Below are positions 25,968-34,395 of a DNA stretch of 64,000 nucleotides, in pieces. The translations under genes were made by a program, and so were the position numbers. The number at the start of each line of letters is the position of its first letter. Position 1 is the stretch's first letter. The stretch lies in assembly GCF_023100845.1 (NCBI RefSeq), contig NZ_CP095864.1, positions 1,612,001 through 1,676,000 of the forward strand, written 5' to 3'. This DNA is from Gordonia sp. PP30. GTDB lineage: Bacteria; Actinomycetota; Actinomycetes; Mycobacteriales; Mycobacteriaceae. The notes below the pieces were generated by a model. It did no database searches. It worked only from the letters and a program-made list of their open reading frames with translations, and was not told where the DNA came from.

Positions 25968-26386
25968 GGGGTGTCCTTCGCGGGTGTCGGATGGGCGGTA
26001 TCGAGCTCGGCGAGATAGCGGTTGTACTCGGTGAGCGCGGGGTCCTCGTCGTCGTGGGCGAGGGCGGCGACGGCCGGATCGGCGGCGGTCGGGCGCTCGG
26101 GCAGGATCCCGGCCGCGATCTCGGTCGGTCCGCCCCGCTTGCGCTCCGCCTCGACGGCGTTCGGGTCCGCCTCCAGGACCACGAAGCGGCGGTAGGCCCA
26201 CACGAAGGCCACGGCGAAGACCGGCCATTGCAGTGCGTAGCCGAGGTTCTGGGCGGTGCCGGACGACGACTCGTAGCGGTTCCACTGCCACCAGCCGAGC
26301 GCGAGGCAGGCGAGCGCGGCGACCACGACGAGCGCGATCAGCGCCGGGCGATGGCGCCGCCGGGTCCGCGTCGGGGTGTTCTGCAC
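25964..26386 (-). CDS. small membrane protein (Rv1343c/LprD-type position)
   Basis: 140 residues. Two hydrophobic helices: ALIALVVVAALACLALGWWQ and GYALQWPVFAVAFVWAYRRF, with a basic N-terminus (RTRRRHRP) and an acidic cytoplasmic tail. It lacks a convincing lipobox-cysteine arrangement, so calling it a lipoprotein is not justified from this sequence. Position matches Rv1343c beside Rv1342c. Role unknown; coupled to the DUF3817 gene by a 4-base overlap. GTG start. Confidence 0.78.
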   Translation of the reverse strand: MQNTPTRTRRRHRPALIALVVVAALACLALGWWQWNRYESSSGTAQNLGYALQWPVFAVAFVWAYRRFVVLEADPNAVEAERKRGGPTEIAAGILPERPTAADPAVAALAHDDEDPALTEYNRYLAELDTAHPTPAKDTP

Positions 26387-26482
26387 ACCCCCGACGGTAC
26401 CCGCCTGGCGGATGTGACCTGTGCCGCGCCGGGTGGCACCGCCCTGTCGGCGGGTGGGGAAGCGCCGGGCGGGTGCCCCCCC

Positions 26483-27100
26483 TCACCCCGCGAGCACGAA
26501 CCGTTCGATCAGCAGGCTCGCGCCGACGGCCAGCATCGCGACCCCGGACACCCGCGAGATCATCCTGGCCGCGCGAGGCCGCCCGCCCACGACCCGGTCG
26601 GCCAGCAGACCCAGCGTGAGGTAGACGGTGCCGGCCAGTGCGATGTACAGGACGCCGAGGACCGCCAATTGCGCAGGCATCGGCCAGCCGTCGCGATCGG
26701 TGAACTGCGGCAGGATCGCGAGAAACAGCAACAGCCCCTTCGGGTTCAGACCACTCACCGCGATGCCCCGACCGAAGTGGCCTCCGGTCCGGCCCGCGGC
26801 GCTCGCGGTGATCGTCGTCGACGACGCCGTGCGCAGGGTGCGGACGCCGAGGTACACCAGGTACGCCGCGCCGGCGACGGTCAGCAGAGTGAGGATCACC
26901 GGTGTGCGCGCGACGAGGGTCCCGGCACCGCCGGCGACGAGCGCGGCGATCAGGACGTAACCCGCCATGACCCCGGCGACGGCTCGCAGCACGACTTGCT
27001 CGCGGGCGCCCGCGGCGAGGATGAACGCCCAGTCGGGGCCGGGCACGGCGATCAACGACAGTGCCAGAGCGGCGAAGGCGGCGGTGGTCGTGACATCCAT
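26483..27100 (-). CDS. LysE/RhtB-family amino acid exporter
   Basis: 205 residues with about six membrane segments. The family N-terminus is visible (AAFAALALSLIAVPGPDWAF), then AALVAGGAGTLVART and GIAVSGLNPKGLLLFLAILP, the conserved PKG-type motif after helix 3. It exports amino acids or analogues. Divergent from an Lrp/AsnC regulator 99 bp away, the classic lysE/lysG-like arrangement, and a short inverted repeat sits 8 nt upstream of its start. Confidence 0.88.
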   Translation of the reverse strand: MDVTTTAAFAALALSLIAVPGPDWAFILAAGAREQVVLRAVAGVMAGYVLIAALVAGGAGTLVARTPVILTLLTVAGAAYLVYLGVRTLRTASSTTITASAAGRTGGHFGRGIAVSGLNPKGLLLFLAILPQFTDRDGWPMPAQLAVLGVLYIALAGTVYLTLGLLADRVVGGRPRAARMISRVSGVAMLAVGASLLIERFVLAG

Positions 27101-27107
27101 GAGGGCT

Positions 27108-27127
27108 CCTTTCTCCTGGTAGAAAGG
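27108..27127. promoter_or_regulatory. candidate Lrp operator upstream of the LysE-type exporter
   Basis: Inverted repeat CCTTTCT - 6 nt - AGAAAGG, immediately upstream of the exporter start in the 99-bp divergent region shared with the Lrp-type gene. Confidence 0.45.
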
Positions 27128-27199
27128 GTATTCGTGATCGACCGGAAGGTGTTCCCGACTTTTTCACCAACGGACCGCAGACGTGGAAAGATATTCACC

Positions 27200-27661
27200 A
27201 TGGATCGCGTCGACCGGAAGATTCTTGCTGTGCTGCAGGAAGACGGGCGGCTCAGTCTCACCGACCTCGCCGCGCGGGTCGGGCTGACGGTCTCGCCGGC
27301 GCATCGCCGGGTGCGCGATCTGGAGCGCTCCGGCGCGATCACCGGTTATCGGGCGACGGTCGATCCCGGCGTGCTCGGCCTGGGCTTCGAGGCACTGGTC
27401 TTCGTCACTATGAACCAGGAGGATCGCGCCACACTGCTCGCCTTCGAGCGGGAGGTGGCGGCGGTGCCGAACGTGCTCACGGCACAGCGATTGTTCGGCG
27501 ATCCCGACTATCTGCTGCGGGTGCGCACCGTGGACATGGATGCCTACGCCCGGCTACAGGATGAGGTGCTCGGCGTCCTGCCCGGTGTGCAGCGCCTCAC
27601 CTCGACGCTGGTGATGAAGACGATCGTCGAAGACCGCCCGTACCCGACCGAACTGGGCTGA
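27200..27661 (+). CDS. Lrp/AsnC-family transcriptional regulator
   Basis: 153 residues. The N-terminal HTH is visible at DRVDRKILAVLQEDGRLSLT, then DLAARVGLTVSPAHRRVRDL. The C-terminal RAM effector domain contains VPNVLTAQRLFGDPDYLLRV and ends VMKTIVEDRPYPTELG. These regulators sense amino acids; this one probably controls the divergent LysE-type exporter. ATG 27200 is the first codon giving a normal-length N-terminus. The tRNA-Leu gene lies 38 nt downstream. Confidence 0.92.
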   Translation: MDRVDRKILAVLQEDGRLSLTDLAARVGLTVSPAHRRVRDLERSGAITGYRATVDPGVLGLGFEALVFVTMNQEDRATLLAFEREVAAVPNVLTAQRLFGDPDYLLRVRTVDMDAYARLQDEVLGVLPGVQRLTSTLVMKTIVEDRPYPTELG

Positions 27662-27699
27662 ATCCGGAACGGACCCGATGGGTAGACTGTGACCCGCAA

Positions 27700-27762
<63 letters not shown>

Positions 27763-27784
<22 letters not shown>

Positions 27785-28218
27785 GGTTTCGGGCGGCCAG
27801 GCGCCGTCGCTGCGGCTCCCGGTCTCCGGATGACGACGACGGCGGGCCGCTCGTCCAGACTCTCCACGGTGTAGCGGGCACCGGGGTCCACGCGGAACGC
27901 GTCGCCCTCACCGAACACCTCGCCGCGGGCGTCGTCGGCGACGACGCGCACCCGGCCCTCCGTGACGGTCAGCTCGGCGCCCGCCGAGCCGTGTCCGAGA
28001 AGCCGAGACACCCGGCCGGTGACCGCGGTCAGGCCGCTGGTGAGCGCCGAGATACGCGGGCCGGGCCGGTGTGATGCCCCGGCGCCCGCGGTCTCCGTCT
28101 CCGGTGCGGCGGGCGGGCCGTCGTTCTCCGCGGCGATCGCGCTCAGCGACAGGTTTCGGGCGGTACGGGCCTCCGCGAGTCGATCCCCGACCAGGCCGCT
28201 GAGTTCACGCTGCGTCAC
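27763..28218 (-). CDS. small protein with partial XRE helix and cupin-like domain
   Basis: 151 residues, not firmly recognised. The N-terminus (LVGDRLAEARTARNLSLSAI) resembles the first two helices of an XRE DNA-binding domain but the rest of that domain is missing and replaced by a Pro/Ala linker. Residues ~80-135 (GAELTVTEGRVRVVADDARG; GDAFRVDPGARYTVESLDER) look like a cupin barrel. XRE-cupin proteins are small-molecule-responsive regulators, so this may be a degenerate one. Its last codons overlap the tRNA-Leu gene on the other strand. It starts 20 nt after the secreted-protein gene, same strand. GTG start. Confidence 0.55.
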
Positions 28219-28238
28219 GCGCAGAACGGTACCCGAAC

Positions 28239-29927
28239 TCAGCGCGCCGTCGGGGTATGGCGCGGTGTGGTCTTCGTCGTCGTCCGGCGCGGCGCATCGG
28301 TTTTCGGCGTGGTCTTCGGGGCCTTCTTCGTGGGTGTCGCCGACGAGGTGGCACCCACCCGCCGCGTCCGCGCCGTGGTGTCGGCGTCGGGGCGGACGCC
28401 GGCCTCGTAGTCCCGCTTGTTCTTCTCCGCGCCCAGACCGGTGCCGGTGGTGTCGTCCTCGATCAGGCACATCGAGCGCACCACGTTGTGGTAGGTCACC
28501 AGGCCGTATTCGAGCGGCAGGGACAGGAGGGCCCCGGCGATCCGGAACGGCGACGGCGCGACGCCCGCCGGGTTGGTGAGCGCGTCGCCGACCTCGGTGA
28601 ACAGGTGCACCGCGAGGTAGTACGAGTAGTAGGCGGCGGTCAGCGACTTGGTGACGGTGAGGCGGTCGAGGGAGACCGTCGCGCCCATGTTCGCCCCTGT
28701 GCCCATGTTGTGGCCCAGGCCGATCAGGATGTCCAGCGGGGCTCCGCCGACATAGGGGAGCATGCCGCCGACGTAGCTGCCGATGGTCTCCGCGGTGGAG
28801 AAGTCCGCCGGGTCGGCGGGGATCAGATTGAGCGGGATCGCCGTGGCCTTCATCTGCCGCAGGATCTGCGACACCTGAGCGTCGATCCGGCGCTTGGCGA
28901 CCGCGTTCGGGGCCTGCGCCTTCGCCGCGTCACCGGTGCGCTTCACGATGCGGCCGAGCGTCAGATCGCCGACCGGCGTGCAGGTGTCCTCGTCGGCCAG
29001 CCCGAGCTGATTCGCGATCGACTGAATGATCGGGTGGATGGGGATGTCGTAGACGACGGTCTCGCTCGGCTTGCCGGCGAGCGACTTCTGCTCGTCGGTC
29101 ACCCGCGCCATGCAGCGCTCGAGGATCGCGTTGCTGATCGCCGAATAGGCCTGCGTCAGACCCAGCCGGATCACCGCGAACCCGACCGACAGCAGGGTGC
29201 CGTAGGAGAGGAAGCTCAGCGAATCGACCGGCCCGCCGGTGAGATCGAAGATGTTCGGCGCCAGCCCCACGGCCAGCCGGGCTGGTGCCAGGACGCCCGT
29301 GAAGAAGTACAGCCACGCCGTCTCGACGGCCTCGGACAGGGTGATGTTGGCGACCGGGATCGCGTCGTTCTGCTTGCCGTCCCGGATCTTCAGCAGATCG
29401 GACACGATCAGCTGGGACTGCGGCGACCGGTAGGCGACGGCGGGATCGTCGTCGTCCGCGCCCAGGGTCTTCGGATGCTCGGAGAGCGCGAGGGTGGAGA
29501 CCGTGATGTTCGCCATCTCGCGACGCACGGTGGCGTCGTTCGCCAGCACCGCCTCGCGCACCGCGGGCGGCAGGTCCGGTAGCAGCGACTGCTTCAGCGA
29601 CTCGTACACGACGGCGAGGGTGGTGAACTCGCCGCTCACACAGGTGGTCGGTTCCGGGGTCGGCGGCGTCTTCAGCAGCGGGTCGGTGGACTGGGCGATC
29701 CGGTCCTGCCGCTCGCCGTAGGTCTCTGCCGCGGGCGGCGCCGGTGGCGCGTGCTTCTTCGGTGCGGCTTTCGCGACCGGGCTCGGGGCGACGACCGCCG
29801 TTCGGATCACCTCGGCCGCCCGGGCATCGGGAACGGCACCCTGTGCCAGGAACGCTCCCGTGACGACGATGGTGGTCGCTTCGATCAGGATGCGCCTGCC
29901 GCGCATCCCGAAAACAGACTTGTGCAC
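28239..29927 (-). CDS. large secreted protein of unknown function
   Basis: 562 residues. A signal sequence is seen at the N-terminus (basic MRGRRILIE then TTIVVTGAFLAQG and cleavage near DARA-AEV), followed by a Lys/Pro/Ala linker. The body is mostly helical with a hydrophobic stretch at SFLSYGTLLSVGFAVIRLGL and Gly-rich YVGGMLPYVGGAPLD. Three cysteines occur in the mature part (TTCVSG, ERCMAR, EDTCTPVG) and another in RSMCLIEDD. The C-terminal ~55 residues are a Thr/Lys/Arg-rich low-complexity tail. Start GTG 29927 has GGGAG close upstream; ATG 29906 is the alternative. I do not recognise a family. Divergent from the methyltransferase. Confidence 0.75.
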   Translation of the reverse strand: MHKSVFGMRGRRILIEATTIVVTGAFLAQGAVPDARAAEVIRTAVVAPSPVAKAAPKKHAPPAPPAAETYGERQDRIAQSTDPLLKTPPTPEPTTCVSGEFTTLAVVYESLKQSLLPDLPPAVREAVLANDATVRREMANITVSTLALSEHPKTLGADDDDPAVAYRSPQSQLIVSDLLKIRDGKQNDAIPVANITLSEAVETAWLYFFTGVLAPARLAVGLAPNIFDLTGGPVDSLSFLSYGTLLSVGFAVIRLGLTQAYSAISNAILERCMARVTDEQKSLAGKPSETVVYDIPIHPIIQSIANQLGLADEDTCTPVGDLTLGRIVKRTGDAAKAQAPNAVAKRRIDAQVSQILRQMKATAIPLNLIPADPADFSTAETIGSYVGGMLPYVGGAPLDILIGLGHNMGTGANMGATVSLDRLTVTKSLTAAYYSYYLAVHLFTEVGDALTNPAGVAPSPFRIAGALLSLPLEYGLVTYHNVVRSMCLIEDDTTGTGLGAEKNKRDYEAGVRPDADTTARTRRVGATSSATPTKKAPKTTPKTDAPRRTTTKTTPRHTPTAR

Positions 29928-30020
29928 ACTTCTCCCGTTCCCCGACGTTCCAGAACGGGGGACAGCGTAACCCAGAGTGAGCCGGGTCACCGTGTTCGAC
30001 TGCCTGGATGGCACGGATAG

Positions 30021-30026
30021 TACGCT
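30021..30026 (+). promoter_or_regulatory. -10 element of the methyltransferase gene (leaderless)
   Basis: TACGCT, then 7 nt, then GTG 30034; identical geometry to the nucS, clpS and rph promoters. It supports GTG 30034 over the upstream in-frame codons. Confidence 0.5.
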
Positions 30027-30033
30027 CGGCCCG

Positions 30034-31536
30034 GTGAACGGACTCCCGCTGAGCGATCCCGCCGTCGTCGATGCCCTGGGCGCCGTGCTGCGCGAGCGCG
30101 GCTATTCCTCGGACGGCATCGCGGCCCTGCTCGGCGACGACGCCGGGACCGCGCTGGTCGGCGGAACCTGGTGGCCGGCGTTGCGTGCGACGGCACGGGC
30201 CGAGGGCGCCGAGCGCGATCTGGCCACCCTGATCCGCCTCTTCCTGCTCGGCAGCATCGAGGCGGAAGACGTTGTGGCACAGGCATTCTCGCCGATCAGT
30301 CCGCCGACACTCGTCGACCAGGGAGTGCTGGCCTCCGGCGACGGCGGGTACCGGGCCGTGCTCGACATCCGGCCGCACGGCAGCGACTCGCACGACTACC
30401 TGGTGGTCAGTGACCAGGACGCGTTGCTGCGCACCCGGCCGCTCCGCCACGACCACGTCCTCGGTATCGGCGGTGCGTCGATGTCGTTGGCGCAGGCGGT
30501 CATCCGGACGCCGGTGGACCGGGTGCTCGACCTCGGCACGGGATGCGGCATCCAGGCGCTGCACCTCGACGGTCACTCCAGGGTCGTGGTGGCCACCGAC
30601 ACCAATCCGAGGGCGCTCGCCCTGGCCGCCGTCACCGCGCGCCTGAACGGGATGTCGTGGGACCTCCGCGAGGGCAGCCTGTACGAGCCGGTCGCCGGGG
30701 AGCGCTTCGAGCTGATCGTCGCCAACCCGCCGTTCGTCGTCGGCTCCGGCAGCCAGGACTACATCTACCGCGACTCCGGGATCTCCGGCGACGGCGTCAG
30801 TCGGCAGTTGATCGAACGGGCCGCCGACCACCTGGAACCCGGTGGGATCGCGCAGCTCCTCGCGAACTGGATCGTGTACGACGAGGAGCGCTGGGACGAG
30901 CGCATCGGGGAGTGGGTGCGCGCCAGCGGGCTCGACGCCTGGGTGGTGCAGCGCGAACTCGCCGATCCGATCTCGTACATCTCGCTGTGGGTCGCCGACG
31001 CGGGGGAGACCCCGGAGGGCGCGGCCCGCCGCGGCGCCGCGTGGCTCGACTGGTTCGAGCGCGAGGGCATCGCCGGCATCGGGATGGGGCTGGTGACGCT
31101 GCGCAAGCCGGTGAGCCCGCGCGCGCCCGACGTGGTGATCGAGGAGATCACCGCGGCCGGCCAGGAGGTGACCGGCTTCGAGGCGCAGGCGTGGTGGGCG
31201 CGCCGCGACTTCCTCCGTGAGCATACCGACGACGACCTGCTCGCCGCCGCGCTGAGCACCTCGCCGGTCTTCCTGGAGAGCCAGTCGTTGCCGGGAGAGC
31301 AAGGGTGGCAACAGATCTCGGCGTCGGTCACCCGGCCGGGCGGACCCGGCGCGGTGCTGGGTGTCGATGAGGTGATGACCGCGCTCCTGGCCGGCTGCCG
31401 GGGCGAGGTTCCACTCGGCACGCTCATCGAGCTGCTGGCGAGCTATCACGGCGTCGAGGGCGCGGCACTCGCCGAGGCGGCGCTGCCCGTCGTGCGCGAG
31501 GCGATCGGCCGCGGGATCCTCTTCGCCGCGGAGTAG
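30034..31536 (+). CDS. class I SAM-dependent methyltransferase (PrmC/RlmG-like)
   Basis: 500 residues. SAM-binding motif I is VDRVLDLGTGCGIQALHLDG, the acidic loop is VVVATDTNPRALALAAVTAR, and the catalytic (N/D)PPY-type motif is FELIVANPPFVVG, which marks N-methylation of an amide or base. An N-terminal ~130-residue helical domain (RERGYSSDGIAALLGDDAGT) and a long C-terminal domain flank the Rossmann core, as in actinobacterial DUF7059/DUF7782-type proteins. The substrate (release factor, rRNA base or other) cannot be told from sequence. Confidence 0.83.
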   Translation: MNGLPLSDPAVVDALGAVLRERGYSSDGIAALLGDDAGTALVGGTWWPALRATARAEGAERDLATLIRLFLLGSIEAEDVVAQAFSPISPPTLVDQGVLASGDGGYRAVLDIRPHGSDSHDYLVVSDQDALLRTRPLRHDHVLGIGGASMSLAQAVIRTPVDRVLDLGTGCGIQALHLDGHSRVVVATDTNPRALALAAVTARLNGMSWDLREGSLYEPVAGERFELIVANPPFVVGSGSQDYIYRDSGISGDGVSRQLIERAADHLEPGGIAQLLANWIVYDEERWDERIGEWVRASGLDAWVVQRELADPISYISLWVADAGETPEGAARRGAAWLDWFEREGIAGIGMGLVTLRKPVSPRAPDVVIEEITAAGQEVTGFEAQAWWARRDFLREHTDDDLLAAALSTSPVFLESQSLPGEQGWQQISASVTRPGGPGAVLGVDEVMTALLAGCRGEVPLGTLIELLASYHGVEGAALAEAALPVVREAIGRGILFAAE

Positions 31537-31860
31537 GCGGGTCGATACCTACCAGCCCGCCCCGCCGGTCAAGCCGTGAGGCGCGGACCGTGTCGAAGCG
31601 TCTCTCTCGCCTGGTGGTCGTTTCGACGCGCCCCTCGCCCTTGCGGGCTCGGGTCGGCGGGGCGGGCTATTCGGGAGTCCGTTGTGCCGGTCGAAGGGGC
31701 GGTCAGTATCAGTCCGTTGAGCCGGTCAAGCCGTGAGGCGCAGGCCGTGTCGAAACGTCTCCTGACTGGTGGTCGTTTCGACACGCCCCGGGTCCTGAGC
31801 TGGCGCGGCGGAGCGTGCGACGACGCGGCGTCGAAGGGCGCCCTGCGGGCTCGGGGCGGC
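31537..31860. repeat. gene-free block with two copies of a hairpin repeat
   Basis: 324 nt between convergent genes. Two ~70-nt units, 31565-31634 and 31722-31789, both begin CCGGTCAAGCCGTGAGGCGC. Each contains an inverted repeat: GTGTCGAAACG (31747-31757) with CGTTTCGACAC (31774-31784) is perfect, and the first copy (31590-31600 with 31619-31629) has one G-U pair. The rest of the block shows shorter pieces of the same sequence (CCGGTCGAAGG, CGACGCGGCGTCGAAGG). No reading frame looks genuine. Confidence 0.75.
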
Positions 31861-33087
31861 TCAACGGGCTACATGTGGAAGGGCCTCGTCCAGGGCCGCC
31901 GCGAGGTCGGCCCGCAGGTCGGCGACGTCCTCCAGGCCCACCGAGAAGCGCAGGTGGCCGTATTCGCGGAAGGGCTCGGGGTAGGCGGCGACGCGGGGGC
32001 CGGAGGTGCCCACGTGCACGATCAGCGACTCGTCGTGCCCGACCGACACTGCCGAGGTGATCACCCGCAGCGCCGCTACGAAGCGATTCTGCACCGCGGC
32101 ATCGCCCTTGAGCGCGAACGCCATGATCCCGCCGAAACCGCGCTCGCCGAACAGCCGGGCGGCGACGTCGTGCTGCGGGTGACTCGCCAGGCCCGGATAG
32201 GCGACGTAGGCGATCCGCGGGTCGGCGGCCAGGAACTCCGCCAGACGCGCGGCCGAGGCCTGATGCTGGTGCAGCCGCAACGGCAGAGTGACCGAGCCCC
32301 GCATGATCAGCCAGGCGTTGAACGGCGAGATCACCCCGCCGACGTCGACCATCGCCTCGGCGCGGATCGGTTCCACCAGGTCGGCGCGCCCGATCACGGC
32401 TCCGCCCATCGCGTCGCCGTGGCCGTTGACGTACTTGGTCAGCGAGTGGACCACCAGGTCGGCGCCGTGCTCCAGCGGCCGGAACAGTGGCGGCGGCGTG
32501 AACGTCGAGTCGACCATCAGGATCACCCCGCGGCTGCGGGTCAGCTCCGCGAGCGCCGGGATGTCGGCCACCTTGGTGGTCGGATTGGCGATCACCTCGG
32601 TGGCGACCAGCCGCGTGTTCGGCCGGATCGCGGCGGCGACGGCGTCGAGATCGGTGATGTCGACGAAGGTCGCGGTGATCCCGTACTTGCGCGGCAGCAG
32701 CGAGGTCCACAGCTTGTAGGTGGCCTCATAGGTGGTGTCCGAGACCACGACGTGGTCGCCGGAGTTCACGTGCGTGAAGAACACCGCGTGCAGTGCGGCG
32801 ACGCCCGAGGCGAGCGCGAGCGCGTCCTCGCCGTGCTCGAGGGCGGCCAGCTTGTCCTGCAGGGCGATCTGGTTGACGCCGGTGTTCCGGGTGTATGTCA
32901 GGTGTTCGGGGTTGGACCAGTCCATCGTCGACGGGTCGTACGGCAGGTGATAGGAGTTCGCCATCGTGATCGGTACCCGGATCGCGGCGCCCTCCCCGTG
33001 GTCACGGACCGACGAGTTCCCGCCGTGCACGCTGAGGGTGGCCTCGCCGAGACTGGCGGGATCGGTGCGGTCGGGTCGTGTCGTCAT
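31861..33087 (-). CDS. PLP-dependent transsulfuration-family enzyme (cystathionine gamma-synthase/lyase type)
   Basis: 408 residues, full length for the Cys/Met metabolism PLP family. The PLP lysine is Lys218 in LVVHSLTKYVNGHGDAMGG. Other signatures: YTRNTGVNQIALQDKLAALE, ALASGVAALHAVFF, and SVGLEDVADLRADLAAAL at the C-terminus. Possible activities are cystathionine gamma-synthase, cystathionine gamma-lyase, O-acylhomoserine sulfhydrylase or methionine gamma-lyase; sequence alone does not decide. It overlaps the upstream acyltransferase gene by 86 bp on the same strand. Confidence 0.87.
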   Translation of the reverse strand: MTTRPDRTDPASLGEATLSVHGGNSSVRDHGEGAAIRVPITMANSYHLPYDPSTMDWSNPEHLTYTRNTGVNQIALQDKLAALEHGEDALALASGVAALHAVFFTHVNSGDHVVVSDTTYEATYKLWTSLLPRKYGITATFVDITDLDAVAAAIRPNTRLVATEVIANPTTKVADIPALAELTRSRGVILMVDSTFTPPPLFRPLEHGADLVVHSLTKYVNGHGDAMGGAVIGRADLVEPIRAEAMVDVGGVISPFNAWLIMRGSVTLPLRLHQHQASAARLAEFLAADPRIAYVAYPGLASHPQHDVAARLFGERGFGGIMAFALKGDAAVQNRFVAALRVITSAVSVGHDESLIVHVGTSGPRVAAYPEPFREYGHLRFSVGLEDVADLRADLAAALDEALPHVAR

Positions 33088-34267
33088 GGGTGCCTTCCTG
33101 TGCCGGGACGCCTTCGACCCTACGACGGCGTATCCGGGCGATCTCGGCCGGTAGGCGGTGCAGTTTGTCGATACCCGCCCGCTGCCGGAACCGCGCCCAC
33201 CCCCAGCACGCGCCGAACACCGCGAGCACGATCAGCGTGGACACGCCCGGTCCCCACGGCCGGAACACCACGAGCACCGGGATCGCGAGCAGTGCCACCG
33301 CCTGGATCACGTACGCATCGAGACTGCGGGCGCCGACCGTCGCCAGCGGCGCGAGCCAGTCGCGGCGAGTACGGCGCTGCACCTGCCGGAACGCGGCGTA
33401 GACGGTGATCACCGCCAGCCAGGCGACGAGGGCCCGCAGCGGTCCGAGATCGACCTTGCCGATCAGTTCCGGTGCCCGCGCCAGGAGGCGCGGACCGTGC
33501 AGGCCGGTGTACAGCAGTGCGCCCACCGCGACGGTCGTCGCCGCGAGCACCCCGAACGACGCGTCCAGGCGCGCCGGCAGCTGCCAGTCGTGCCACTTCC
33601 AGCCGAGCACCATCGCCGGGACGAACAGCACCTGCCAGGCCAGCCAGTTCTGCACCGGGCCGCCGTCGGGTGAGGAGTTGAGGTACATCCACCAGGCCGG
33701 CGCCACCTGGCTGTAGACATAGAGCGCACCGGAGACGGCGAGGACCGCGGCCCACGCGCCGCGGGCGAGGGCGGGCAGGATCGCGAAGGCGAGAGTCATC
33801 AGCACGAGGTAGACGACGAGGATGCTGCCGCCACCCGGCAGGAAGCGCAGGGTCAGGGCCCACCAGACCTGCTGGACCAGCGGCTCGCCGGCCGGCAGAT
33901 TCGTGATCGTCCGGAAATCGCGTCCGCTCAGCACGAGGCCGACGGCCACCGCGGCGAGGGAGATGGTGACCTGGGCGACGTAGAGCACGAGCAGTCGCTG
34001 CGCCAGCCGGTGGTACGCGTAGCCGAGGGTCTGCCGCTCGATCCAGCCGCGGTAGACCAGACCCAGGATCAGCCCGGACAGCAGGACGAAGGCGCTCATC
34101 CCGTCGACCAGCGGGAAGCTGTGCGTCGGCCGGGCGATCAGCATGCCGTTGGCGAAGTGCAGGCTGATCATGCTCCAGATGGCGAGACCGCGGGTGGCGT
34201 CGATCGCCAGATCCCGGCCGGCCGGTGCCCGGCCGCTCCGCGGGGTGGCGTCGTCATGTCGTCTCAT
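33002..34267 (-). CDS. OpgC/acyltransferase-like membrane protein
   Basis: 421 residues with about ten membrane segments. It begins RDLAIDATRGLAIWSMISLH, the conserved start of OpgC-like and heparan-glucosaminide-type acyltransferases (Arg-Asp/Asp-x-x-Arg-Gly and a His in helix 1). Further blocks: DGMSAFVLLSGLILGLVYRG and RSLDAYVIQAVALLAIPVLV. Such proteins transfer acyl groups (often succinyl) from the cytoplasmic donor to extracellular glycans. The last ~29 residues are Arg-rich and share DNA with the N-terminus of the PLP enzyme gene. Confidence 0.82.
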   Translation of the reverse strand: MRRHDDATPRSGRAPAGRDLAIDATRGLAIWSMISLHFANGMLIARPTHSFPLVDGMSAFVLLSGLILGLVYRGWIERQTLGYAYHRLAQRLLVLYVAQVTISLAAVAVGLVLSGRDFRTITNLPAGEPLVQQVWWALTLRFLPGGGSILVVYLVLMTLAFAILPALARGAWAAVLAVSGALYVYSQVAPAWWMYLNSSPDGGPVQNWLAWQVLFVPAMVLGWKWHDWQLPARLDASFGVLAATTVAVGALLYTGLHGPRLLARAPELIGKVDLGPLRALVAWLAVITVYAAFRQVQRRTRRDWLAPLATVGARSLDAYVIQAVALLAIPVLVVFRPWGPGVSTLIVLAVFGACWGWARFRQRAGIDKLHRLPAEIARIRRRRVEGVPAQEGTHDDTTRPHRSRQSRRGHPQRARRELVGP

Positions 34268-34395
34268 GGTGGCCCGACGCTACGACGCGCCGCCCCGGGG
34301 ATCCGGAGCGGCGCGCCGCGTGCGTCGAGGACGCAACCGTCTTGTGACCTATGGGACTAGATATCCCTTATGTGGCCGATGTGACTGGAGGGGAT

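Noticed and set aside
34268..34395. Terminator or operator in the gap before the OpgC-like gene
   Set aside because: Only a weak GGGA-N7-TCCC dyad is visible, which is expected by chance.
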